Positions 27,801 through 39,100 of a DNA stretch of 64,000 nt are shown here, piece after piece; position 1 is the stretch's first letter, and every line of letters starts with the position of its first letter. A program made the position numbers and the translations under genes. Source of the stretch: Phoebastria nigripes (taxonomy: Eukaryota; Chordata; Aves; Procellariiformes; Diomedeidae); assembly GCA_035582835.1 (NCBI GenBank), contig JAYKAV010000012.1:1391877-1455876 (forward strand), read 5' to 3'. The notes under the pieces were generated by a model that saw only the letters and a list, made by a program, of their open reading frames with translations, did not search any database and was not told where the DNA came from.

Positions 27801-29116
27801 AGGTCACCTCCCCTCCCAAAATAAAAGGAGAGTAAAATATTCTACCACTAACCTGCAGACCCCACCATTTTACTCCGTTTAAGTCACCTTCACCAGTCCC
27901 AGCTTAACAGAGATGGGCGTTTGCTTCAGGATACTGCAGCTTACAGCATACCCCATGCAAAACCCCCGAACAATGAGGGGATGTTAGATAGGAGCTTTTG
28001 CTGGAGGAGGAACTAAACGCTGGTACTGCTTCCCAGCCTTTCCCGTAGTTGCGTGGCCTCCTGTAGTTTGGACTTACAACAGCACTGCACCAAAACTACC
28101 TTCACTACAGAGACATAATGGCCTATTAGATATTACAGGTGCCATACCATTTAAAGTAGTTTTTAAATTTCTTGGTAAGATGCATATCATTCTCTTTAGA
28201 AGATGAACTGATAGAAGCTGATCGGGCTGAAGGTTACACGAAACATCCCAAGTAGCCTGAGCAAGCTGAACTTAGATACAACTGTAGAAAAATGAGCTCT
28301 TTCTTAGAAAGTACAGGAAGTCTACAGTATTCAGTACTGATACATACACATCTCACCCAATAATCACTGACACCACAGAAAAATGATTCCAAATACAAAA
28401 GTATCCCTTATTATAAGGATTAAAAAAAATGCTAAACTACTACCTGCTTCTTCACCATTAGGGCAATGTTTACTAAAAGAATTTCAGTCTGCAGACTGTG
28501 TCATAGGAAATGTCATTATGTTCTACTATACCGATGGGAGTTGACATATTTCAAAAATAATATGTTTAAAATCATTTTACCAAACATGCAGAGTAAGCAG
28601 AAATTCAGGATGTTTTCATGGAGTAGAAGACACCTGACACACAGAGCAATTCCTTTTTTTAAAGCCCAGTGTCTCAGTAATTCAATTCCTATTTTGTTTA
28701 AATGCTTAAAAGTACTCATTATACTACTGAGCACTACTCAACAAAATCTCAGATGAGTAACTAAGGAATTATACAATATGTAGAGGTGGGGAAAAAGGAT
28801 GGCCTAGCTTATCAAATTTCCTCAAGCTGACAAAATCAAATCAATGTGTGCCAGAAGCGTATATCGAAACACTGATTTGTGAACCTCAGGGACTGTGTCA
28901 GATTACCGAATTCAGTTACTTTTCAGAAAAGAAATTTGGAAATGGAAGTGGCAAAGTGCATAACGGCAAAGATAATATTAGAAGAAAACAAAACAAAAAA
29001 CCAACCAAACAAACAACAAAAAAAAAGAGATTCTAACACAATCCCAACATTTCAAATCATTCCTTCAGTCCACTAAATACCATAATGCCTTCTACACTAC
29101 TTTATTATTTCAAAAT
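15801..29116. other. Gene-free stretch between the GC-rich island and the CR1
   Basis: No supportable coding exon or RNA gene. Visible simple sequence includes a G15 run at 23201-23215, T-rich runs near 26698-26720 and 27043-27054, and an A-rich patch at about 28980-29030. A plus-strand frame at 23956-24306 (116 codons, Ser/Leu-rich) has no recognised domain. No N bases occur from about 13025 to 21670, unlike the flanks. Confidence 0.5.
23201..23220 (+). repeat. G15 run with an interrupted extension
   Basis: Fifteen G bases, one A, then four G bases. It lies in otherwise AT-rich sequence with no gene nearby. Confidence 0.95.
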
Positions 29117-29895
29117 TCATAGAATCATAGAATCATTAAGGTTGGAAAAGACCTCTAAGATCATCAAGTCCAACCATCAACCCAACACCACCATGCCCAC
29201 TAAACCATGTCCCTAAGCACCTCATCTACACGTCTTTTAAATACTTCCAGGGATGGGGACTCCACCACTTCTCTGGGCAGCCTGTTCCAATGCTTAACCA
29301 CTCTTTCAGTAAAGAAATTTTTCCTAATGTCCAATCTAAACCTCCCCTGGCGCAACTTGAGGCCATTTCCTCTNGTCCTATNGCTAGTTGCTTGGCAGAA
29401 GAGACCAACACCCACCTCNCTGCAACCTCCTTTCAGGTAGTTGTAGAGNGCNATAAGGTCTCCCCTNAGCCTCCTCTTCTNCAGACTAAACAGTCCCAGT
29501 TCCCTCAGCCGCTCCTCNTANGACTTGCTCTCCAGACCCTTCACCAGCTTCGTTGCCCTCCTCTGGACACGCTCCAGCACCTCAACGTCCTTCTTGTAGT
29601 GAGGGGCCCAAAACTGAACACAGTATTCGAGGTGCGGCCTCACCAGTGCCGAGTACAGGGGCACGATCACCTCCCTACTCCTGCTGGCCACACTATTTCT
29701 GATACAGGCCAGGATGCCGTTGGCCTTCTTGGCCACCTGGGCACACTGCCGGCTCAATATTCAGCCAGCTGTCAACCAGCACCCCCAGGTCCTTTTCCGC
29801 CAGGCAGCTTTCCAGCCACTCTTCCCCCAGCCTGTAGCGTTGCATGGGGTTGTTGTGGCCAAAGTGCAGGACCCGGCACAAGTGAAACAAAACCA
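29117..29895 (-). mobile_element. CR1 LINE, 5'-truncated, with broken ORF2 end
   Basis: On the minus strand this is the 3' end of a chicken-repeat-1 (CR1) non-LTR retrotransposon. The 3' tail is the tandem octamer (ATTCTATG-type) at about 29117-29137, next to the hallmark 'ggttggaaaagacctctaag' block. The frame at 29200-29757 encodes the C-terminal part of the reverse transcriptase polyprotein, with recognisable pieces such as [26 protein letters not shown] and [11 protein letters not shown] second minus frame further right (to about 29895) continues the same protein upstream ([16 protein letters not shown]), so there is a frameshift near 29755. The element starts at about 29895, so it lacks most of ORF2 and all of ORF1. 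It is not mobile. Nine N bases cluster at 29374-29521. Confidence 0.95.
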
Positions 29896-31209
29896 GTAAG
29901 TCATGGTAAGTCAATCATATAGAAGCTTATCTAAGTTTATATGAAAATATTTTCATTTCTGTAATCAAACAGCAACCAACCTGATGTCCCTTAGTGGTAG
30001 ATTCTCAGCTGGTGTCAACTGTCACAATTCTCTGGACCTCAATGAAGGTAGGAATCTTTGTATCACCTAAGATCCATTTCTCACTGTTTTTATAGAGGCA
30101 AATCACAAACAATCATTTAAACTGGTCCAACAACTATTTTGTCATTTCCAAAGTGTCTGACTGCTTGGTACAAAAATAGGAAGCATATGTATTTTATGAA
30201 ATATGGCTCTTTTCACCCTTGTATACAAAATATATGCAGACACTATAAACACAGCAAAAGCTGGTACAACAGCTTGATCGCAAAAGGGACAGGTTCTACC
30301 ATTTCCCCTGAGGAATCCCAAACTGTGACCCCAGGAATAAAGGCAAACACAATCACTTGTCTCTTCTGAAAATTTAGCTATAATACGTCAGGTATCCAGA
30401 GATTCAACTTACAGCTTTTAAGGCCAAAAAGTGCCATTGCTCATATATTCTGGCCTCCCAAAAACCAGAGTTCACTAAATTTTACCAGCTACTCCCTTAG
30501 GAAGAGCTGCATTTTACTGTATCATATTTCCCAGAAAACAGACTTCCTTCAAAAAGAAATACCAAGTGTAGAATCTCCCTTGGCAGCGAGTACCCCGAGA
30601 AGTGGCTCTGTAAGGCCAAGACCGTTTAAGTGCAGGAAACACAAAGCAAGGTTCAAATGGGCAAAGANCCGTAAGATCTGGCCCTGCTCCACTCCTTGCC
30701 TGTTTTCCACTACAAGAGATCTCTGCAGACTGTGCACCCCGCAGTCCAGCAAGCAGCAATGGAGCTGAGCAAAGGAGCCAGTAACTGCAAGTCAGCCTGA
30801 CCTCCCAGCACGCCGGGGATGCCGGGACTGGCAACATTAGGAAATGCAGGGTAGTTGAGTTTAATTTGTGACTAATGGCTACGGATATTAGAACTGAAAC
30901 AATCTGAAACTGGTGGCTTTTGCTATATACGATGTTAGAAATGCACGTAGTAAGCCCTCACTGCAGCCACTGTAAGCAAGCTAAGGTTTATTTCCCCTTT
31001 TTGTTATCTCTTTCTCATGCATTAAACAATTTGTCTGCTTTGTTTATACTGTCAATAGTACTGTGTGCCAAGTGTGATATAAAAATTTATTTAGAATTTA
31101 ATTAAGTTTCCAAAGCCACCGGGAAAACAATGGAAAGTGGGCACGTGAGAAGAGGGAGGGAAACGTTCTCATAGTATGAAGTTTGAAGCTCTTTTCCAGT
31201 TCTACCTTT

Positions 31210-31231
31210 AAAAAAAAAAAAAAAAAAAAAA
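31210..31231 (+). repeat. A22 homopolymer
   Basis: Twenty-two consecutive A bases. There is no LINE or SINE body immediately to its left that would make it a retrotransposon tail. Confidence 0.95.
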
Positions 31232-31914
31232 GTATCTGAATCTTGGACATGAACTACTTAGTTGAATTCCTTTAACATAGTGTACATCCTTCTCAGGTGA
31301 CTGGAATTAAAATTCAAGCCACCAGAAACAAGCTTAAGTGCATTTCATGATCGCAGGCTTGTGTATTTGTTTATATCCTGGAGTCATTTTGAAAATATCT
31401 CCTCAAAACAGGCCAAGCCTGGAACACCAGCATCTTCATTCAAAAACCAAAATTACAAAGCACTGCGAGAACAAAACTGAAGGGCAGCTGCCTCTAATCA
31501 ATACTACCAGTTTTCTATTTTTAAAGCTTGTAATGCATTTAGTAAAAGAAAGCCAGCAGTCAGATTCCAATCTCTGTTATAGTGGGTAATCCAGCGTAAC
31601 CCAACAGAAACCAGTATAGCTGCTCTGCATTTATACCAGCATGAAATTCAATCAAGTTGACTCCCACAATAAAGAGGGGGAAGAAACGTGGCGGGGGGGT
31701 TGGAATATTTCAAATACACAGCTTAAAGGACTGCTCAACTAATTATTCACAGCAATGAAAGAAAAGGTATTTCAACCGTAAAAGCAAACAACCTAAATCA
31801 TACTAAGATTATGCGACAGAACTACAGGAAACACAAAGTTTTGAAATTACACAGTGAGGGCAGAATACAAGAGCAAACTCAGAAAGAAAGGCCACATGAA
31901 GAAGTAGATCCTAT

Positions 31915-31934
31915 GGGGGGGGGGGGGGGGGGGG
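31915..31934 (+). repeat. G20 homopolymer
   Basis: Twenty consecutive G bases followed by AAGATCC, in sequence without a recognised repeat family. Confidence 0.95.
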
Positions 31935-33219
31935 AAGATCCTGGTTTTGTTACTCTCTATAAAAATCTTGTCAGAGTTTTTTCACTGGAAGGAAAGTGCC
32001 TATGTCAGAGAAAGAGAGAGGAACAGAGAGAAGCAGATCTGAGTCAGGGGAATAAAAGCATATCAGTACAGTAGAAACAAGTCAGCAGCCAGTCCCAAAA
32101 CAGTCTGGCACACAATAAAATGTACCAGTAATTACCAGCTTCTGAGCAGACTTCGGTGAGACACAGTGGAAGAGCTGCAGATGAGATGAACAGATGGAAA
32201 GACAAAGCCAATCAGGAATCAAAATACACAGTTCCAGCAAGGAGAATCTCCACCAGTGTACATTTTGCAGTCTTTATTTCCGAAACTAGGTCAAGTGATT
32301 TTTTTTAACCCTTAACTGCTGTCTGCAGTAAAAAGTTCCAAAGTGAGAAGGATGGATCCCTAAGAAACCCAAAAAAATATTCTGAGCATGTATGGAAAAT
32401 AAAGACATGGATGAATGTACTCATGTTGGAAGCCCTTTAAACAAGGAAGTGCCACAAAGACACAAAGTTAGTTCCAGCAATGTAAACAAATCACAGTTTG
32501 TAGCATAAAATGTAACAAGGTACAGAACAGTGCACTCCCTGAGAATATATGGAAGGGGATAAAATACAAAGTGCTTTTCAGAATGCCCCGGGGGGGGATA
32601 AAAAAAATATACAATGCCAACAGACAGCAAAAAGCTTTTGTAATTGTACTCTGTTTTCTTATCAGTAGGAATTACTTTTCCCCCCTTAATCGTAAAAGTT
32701 TCTCAATACTCTGCTATCAAAACAAATTTGTGATGTTAATAATACTACACTTCATTCATTAACGTTCCATGACCACAGGTTTGTGAACACATCAACTAAA
32801 AACTCAGGAGCAAACTAATGAGTTGTTCAGGTAAGTGTACAAAATCTAGTCAACTATTAAATAATCCAAAACATTTCAGCTAATACTGTACAGACATTAT
32901 CAACAAAAGGCTTTCTCTCTCTGTTCTACCCTGCACACTCAAATCATTCAAGTGCTGCAATACTGGCATATGTGTAGATAATCCTGAGTAGGGATGAGTC
33001 TGAATGCTAAGCAACAGTTTATTTTGACTGAGTGGGAACACAGATTGGCCATTGTACACAAGTTTCCATGTGATAACGCACAACAGCCTCAGCATGCTTT
33101 TTGGCACAAGACACACTTCATCATTTCCAAGAAGCAAGAATTTAGTCAATATTTGATCTAAAAACCCCTGACCACCACAAGAATTACAAAAGATGCTTAA
33201 TGCTGAAGATTATGTTCCC

Positions 33220-33305
33220 TCCTCTGCAAAACAAGGCCTAACCAAAAGCTTGCTGATGTCAGTGGAAGGACTCCCACTGCCTTCACTGGTGTTTGGCTAG
33301 AACAC
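33220..33305 (-). repeat. Possible ancient amniote repeat fragment
   Basis: The block 'tgatgtcagtggaaggactc' followed by 'ccactgccttcactggtg' resembles, in reverse complement, the 'cagtgggagtctttccattg' type motif seen in many old reptile, bird and mammal repeats. It is short and diverged. The call rests on memory of the motif only. Confidence 0.35.
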
Positions 33306-33385
33306 AAAGGGAAAAAATAGCACTGCTGGAGCCCAGGGGTAAGGAGAACCATGGCAGAAGCAGGCTTGATCGCTCTGCTCTAGCT

Positions 33386-33556
33386 GTGGCAGTTTGGCGA
33401 GAAGACCGGGTTGGACTCAGAAGACCTGAGTCCCATGCCGCATCCTGCTAGGCAACCTTTGATGAGTCATTTGTCCTCTGGACCTCACTTCTCTCACCTA
33501 TTCACTTCACTCACCTATTTTGTAAAGTTCTCCAAGATCTCCTGATGTGGTTGGGG
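33386..33556 (+). mobile_element. MIR-type (CORE) SINE, avian form, degenerate
   Basis: The segment follows the MIR order. A 'gactcagaagacctgagtcc' block is followed by 'aacctttgatgagtcatttg', then 'cctctggacctcacttctct', then 'cacctattttgtaaagttct' and 'ccaagatctcctgatg'. The last part matches the avian MIR 3' portion I remember (a 'tttgtaaagcactttgagat' type). An A13 run at 33557-33569 follows directly and may be the old tail. The copy is diverged and non-coding. MIR-type SINEs have been inactive since early amniotes. Confidence 0.65.
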
Positions 33557-33569
33557 AAAAAAAAAAAAA

Positions 33570-36065
33570 GCACAGCACATTGAAGCTCCACTGGCCTCTG
33601 CTGACACAGATCAAGGTCCAGTCCTATCTGGACTTTTGTTCAGAGTTTAGCTTCCCACTTTTATATCATGTTGGCCAAGAAACAACTTTTGGTCTCTGTG
33701 GTGGTGCATTCCCCCCCGCCCCGCCTCTCCTAGGCTGCTTGTTGATCTCAGAAATTTCCATGAGACCTCGGCCTTGGTGTACTGAGTCTGGCGGTTGAGT
33801 ACTCCTTGACCGTACCAGTGTCCCTGCCAGCCACCTGCAATATAGCTGAACTGAGACACACAACCACTGAGATAATGATTGCAATCATGGCTTTGTAACA
33901 GTAATACCAATGCCAGCACATGAAGGACAGCTGAGTTTAGGTTTATTTTTCAAATGGTTATAAATTTTGTTCACTCATTACAAAGGTTACTCATTCATTT
34001 TCTTCAAGTGAAGAAGGTCTTTAGAATGACTAGAGTATTTATTAAAGCTTTTAGACCAACGAAATTCAAGAGTAAATGAAAAAATAGACAAGAGGTGCAC
34101 TAAGTAAGAAATTACACATTCACTCAGAAGTACAAATTATAAAAAGCTATGAAGTTGGAATAAGAGTATAAAATATTTATTACAGTAAGGGAGACATTAG
34201 CTAGCAGTATTGGATTGTATTAAGAAACAGAAAATTTAGACTGAATATTAGGAAACTGTCCTGACAAAGTGCTATTGATTAGAGAAGTAACATCCTATGA
34301 AAATGGAGGGAGCCTCTTCAACTGACAACTAAAACAATTTTGGACTGAAAAAAAGCCCAGTAAATGTACAAGGGGGAGTAAATCAGTAAGAAGGTGTTGT
34401 TTATGCCCACAGAAAGCAGTAGCGTTCAGCAGTGCCTAATTCAAATGGTACGTGGGTTCTCTTCCCCTCCCGCGCTCCAAAATATAATCATAACAGTGGC
34501 TTAAAAATGCTTTAGTTAAAAAAGAAACTCACCAGACAGAGTGCTTTTTGTTTACCTCTCATATTCTGAACTACAAAACTACATATTTTAGAAACATTAG
34601 AAAGTTAATCTGAGGTAGGACCCTAGCTGTAGAAGCGGGCTGATGAAACCAGGAACATGACATTTAACATCTTCTCCCACATGCAGCCAAACATGGCAAA
34701 TTCTCCATGTAAACCTACTCCAAACACAGTCTTTCTCCAAGCTCAGAAGGAATGAAACCAACCTGACACCTCACCACAGGTACCAGAATGTTTTGTTACA
34801 GCCTTGGGTTCATTATCATCAATCTTAGAAGCTTGGAAAAGAGCCACTACATTACAAATTACAGGCACAAGTGGGCCAGGTGAAGACCAGCTTCTCACAC
34901 AAGGTGAGTCAGTATCACAGGTCCAGATACANTGATATCTGGAGAGGAAGGAAATTAAGCTCATTACCAGATTTTTCTGCCCCGTGCCCATTACTGGTGA
35001 CTTTCAGGTCATTCATGTGGAACAGTAGAAAGCTCTTGAGAAAGACTTTAATCACTTGAGACAGAATGCAGGTTTTGAACTCCATCGCTCTCCTGACCCC
35101 ACTGCATGCTGGAGCATCTGGAGACCGCTCAGGTTTACATCAGCACTGTCTGCACCCTCGAGGACCACGAGTCTTCAGGCGAGTACATGAACAGCGTTGC
35201 ACCCTGCCTCACACCTTCATCCCCTCGGTCTCTCCTGTGTCACCTCAGCCAAAGCAGGATCACCGTCACTCGTGCAGCAGCAGCTTCCAGCAACTACTCT
35301 GCACTTTCACTGGCACGTANCTGGGGTGTGGGGATGGGAGTAGCCCTGAAAGGTAATGGCCAGATCCAGACCTTCTACTTCACACAGGTAGCNTGGAGGA
35401 GCTAGACTGCAGAGTGGGCCAAAGTCATTCACCAGAANGGGGTTTTTTGGTGGGCTTTTGCATTTGTTTTTGAAGCTTTGTCTGCTCAACATACCTGTAG
35501 AAACTGATGCCTGAAAATTCCTGCATCAAGCAGGTTCTGGGCGNAGATTACTTACTTAAATATCCAAGAAACTTTCCTAATCTTTGTTTTATACAATTTT
35601 TCTATCTCTTGCCAGTCACTGCACTTCCCTTGTTACTCAAAAGCAGCTGGCCAGATACAAGCTACATCCAACAGTTGTTACTGAGAGTAGCTGGGGAGAA
35701 ATGAGCAGAATTCAAGGGGTGGCACTTAGCAGATACACACATGGGTGCTTGGCTGTATCCTGGTGGATGAGAGGTTCCTGGAGCTGCTGGCATCCCCCAA
35801 CACAAACTCCANGGCTGCTCAGGCTGGGGCTCTCTGCTGAGCAAGGTGACACCTGAAACTCACTGACGTGATAACAGAATTCATCATCCGCAACCCAAGT
35901 AGGACAGGANGAGGGTTACTTATATGCTTAAACTGTTACAGACACATTGGCAAGGGAGCAAAATGCATGATAATGTTTGGGGTTAGAATGGCATCCTTAA
36001 GCAGAAAAGCTAAGGAACACTGCTGCCAACTGGAGTGTTAGTAAAATAAGTTTGGTTTTTTGTGG
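33570..36065. other. Gene-free stretch between the MIR-like SINE and the T24-A24 palindrome
   Basis: No supportable gene or RNA. Several N bases cluster between 34932 and 35910. Open frames are short and have no recognised product. Confidence 0.45.

Positions 36066-36113
<48 letters not shown>
36066..36113. repeat. Perfect T24-A24 palindrome
   Basis: Twenty-four T bases at 36066-36089 are followed directly by twenty-four A bases at 36090-36113. The two arms are equal in length and form a perfect 48-base inverted repeat with no spacer. No transposon ends are recognisable around it. It could be a true hairpin-prone locus, two abutting retrotransposon tails, or an assembly artefact. Confidence 0.95.
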
Positions 36114-39100
36114 GCTATTACTGTATGTTTCTTCTTCAGAGGTACCCAAATATATTTTTACAGGGACAAGAAGGAACATAGTGCTTAGTTATGGCTGCTT
36201 CACAGTCTAGTGCTAGTGTCACGGAAGTAGTCTCAGATTTTAGCAATGAACGGTACCAGCTGAAGAGTTTTCTCTACAAATACCTGCTTTAAAGGGGACA
36301 TTGTCAAAGAACAGATTTCCAGCTTGAATTTAGGCCTTTCACATGCAATGGCAAGGGAGCAAATGCAGCAGGATTACAGTGCAGCACAAATACCAATCTC
36401 CAGTGTCATTGGTTCAGAATGCAATGCACAACTAGACAATGTGAAATCTGCAGTACGATGTTTGATGGCGGGTTAGCTCAGGTCAGGTGATGGTGTTTAT
36501 TCTGAAGATGAACACCAAGGCTTCACTCACTCCTCAGGGGCTTTTCTTCTAAATCAGAACTCGATCAACACCAGCAGCCAAACAATTATAATCTACAGAC
36601 TGCCTCTGACCAACATCAGGAACTAAATTACACTTAGAGGTATAGGAAGGTACAAGCACTGACAAACTATTACAGACTTCACATGCATCTGTCAAATGCC
36701 GGCACAACCCACCAAAACAGAACAAAGGAGCCTCTTTCAGACATTGTCTCAAGTCCATTTGCTATCAACAATGAAATGGAGCACTCTGCAGCTATTGCTC
36801 TGATCTCCCACCCACCTTTTCCAAGAAACGCTTTGGTATTCCGAAGACAAAAAAGAAGTTTTTCAGTATTAACAGCTCTGTGTTCTGGTGTGCCTACAAT
36901 GTCTGAATGTACAACAGAGATTTGAAGAAGTGCTTTCATACCAGAAAGCTTGTCTGTTCTTGTAACTCTGACAAATAAGAGAGATTACCTCTTTCTACAA
37001 GCCTTGCCTCACTTGAATATATACAGCACCTAGTAGAAATACAAGGTGATTCATATTTGGGGGTTTAGGACTTATTTTTTTTAATATTCCATAGCTAACA
37101 GAAATCTGCACCACTACTGTCAGCAGATCTACATCAGCTGTATGCAAGCTGGAAATGATGCCAGCCTAAGAGCTGCCTTTGGATTTCTCTTGGAGAGAGA
37201 CTGAGAAACCAAGGCACAGTTTAGAAATCTACTATGCATGCAGGATAGAAGTGTAACTTTCCAGAGGTGAACAGAGCACTGCAAAGCAGGTCATTGTTTT
37301 AACTTCTACTTATTTTCTTAACCCACAGCATGTAGGAAGTAAGCTGATAAATATGTNGGTCTGTTCTAGGAGAGGCCACCAAAGACCTTAGGGAAGAAGG
37401 CTCTGTATTGTCATAGCTACTAGATTTTCCTACAATCTCATCCAGCACATTGAGCAGCATTGCACTGCCATCTCTTGGCAGATGTTTAGATAACAATTTA
37501 AGTTCTATACAAGTACAGGAATAAATTGACATTAAAAAGACATTAGAAGATATAAAAAAATATATATAGACATGTTTCTCTTACTAGCCAAATAAAAACA
37601 GACTGAAGCTCTAGGTGAAGACTCTAGTCTATATCCAGTCTATTTCCCCAACTCTCAGGATTTGTACTCAATGTTAGACACACCTAAAAAACAACTGTTA
37701 AGAGTTTAAATATGGTCTAAAATCCTTTTTTTTTTTTAATTTTTCCATGGAAGAGAGTAACTAATTTTTATAGCCAGTTTATATGAGTAGCACATAACCA
37801 CTGTCCTGAATTCCAAGATTTTATCCACTTGATTAAAACAGTATCAAAATGCCAGCAGAGTTGCGGGCAAAAACATGCCCTAAAGTTCTTGGTCCTTTTA
37901 AGTACATAAAATCATAAATAACATAATTTAAAATATACAGCAAAGACAAAGACAGGAGTACAGGCTAATGCCACCTGTATATACTGGAAACGCAGAGGCA
38001 GGAGAAAGTAGTTACTAACAGTTTCTGATGTACAATGTTTACACTCCCTGTAATATGAGGTCTAAGAGATCACCAAAATATTGCAAGTAACAGCTCCAGA
38101 AAACATCATCAGGATTTAAATTTTGACAGCTACCAATTAAAGAAACAATTCAGTATTAAGCATGAAGACACATCACCACCCACTGGCAGAAGCACTGTCC
38201 ATGCTAATATCCACATGTTCCTAACTCTAGTTTCCACGTCTATGGTAGGCTAGTCTGGTACTCAAGATGCCTCACCCTCCCTTCCTCCTCTACACATACA
38301 CAGTCCATAACATTCCAGTGGCTGAAATTTTTTGGTATACACAAAACAAGGATTGAAATGCAAGTCTTCCTCAACATCAGTTAAGTGTTTTAACAGAGAT
38401 ATTACAGAGGGCGAATGTGCACACACAGCCACGTGCTTAAGTTGGGAAGAAGAGTGACTTCTGCTCCAGTTTTGTAAGAAAGAGCTCCTTCCCAAAGACA
38501 GTGATGCCCCTGTAGAAGCGGAACCTTCTGTGTAGCACCGAGTTGGGTTTCTAAATACCTTTATCAAGCCTTGGGAAAAGAGGTTTTTTACGTATCTAAC
38601 TCGGAGCTGTAAAATCTAGTCTAAGAGCAAGTCCCTAAACAATTTTAGAATTTAGTCATACTGCAATCCAGTGGCACTTAGGGAACTCCTATAAATGTTA
38701 TCCATAATTTCTATAACTATGTGCAAATCATCAACTAAAACGTACAATGCAGACTTAAGTTACTCTGCAGTATATGACGTAGAAAGTCTTGGTAGGCCCA
38801 ATAGCACACACAGAGTAACACCCACAAAACACAGTCTTCAAGCATTGTTTTCTAGGGAGACAGTGGACAAAGAGCAGTTGAATAACAACTCTTACAAAGC
38901 ACCAAATCTCGCACCAGTAGAATTTACCATTATTCCATTTGAGCAAACTGAAACAATTTGCAGCAGTTGAAAGTCTAGCCCCTCAGATGTGTCTATTTGC
39001 AACACGTTATAAAAGAATAGCAGCATGATCTTTAAAAAAGAACTACGAAGTTGCAAACACTGTGCTGAGATAAACAAGGTCACTGTCTACTTACTTGAGA

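Larger units (their letters stand above)
29896..33219. other. Gene-free stretch between CR1 and old SINE
   Basis: No supportable gene. An A22 run lies at 31210-31231 and a G20 run at 31915-31934. A patch at about 31580-31660 resembles the old amniote repeat that carries 'tttataccagc' blocks, but the match is weak. Short open frames have no recognised product. Confidence 0.45.

Noticed and set aside
29290..29922. Plus-strand 210-codon frame over the CR1
   Set aside because: It is antisense to the CR1 reverse transcriptase, which reads on the minus strand. It is a known kind of shadow frame in CR1 copies.
31210..31231. A22 run as the tail of a processed pseudogene
   Set aside because: The sequence to its left shows no gene-like frame or match, and no target duplication was found.
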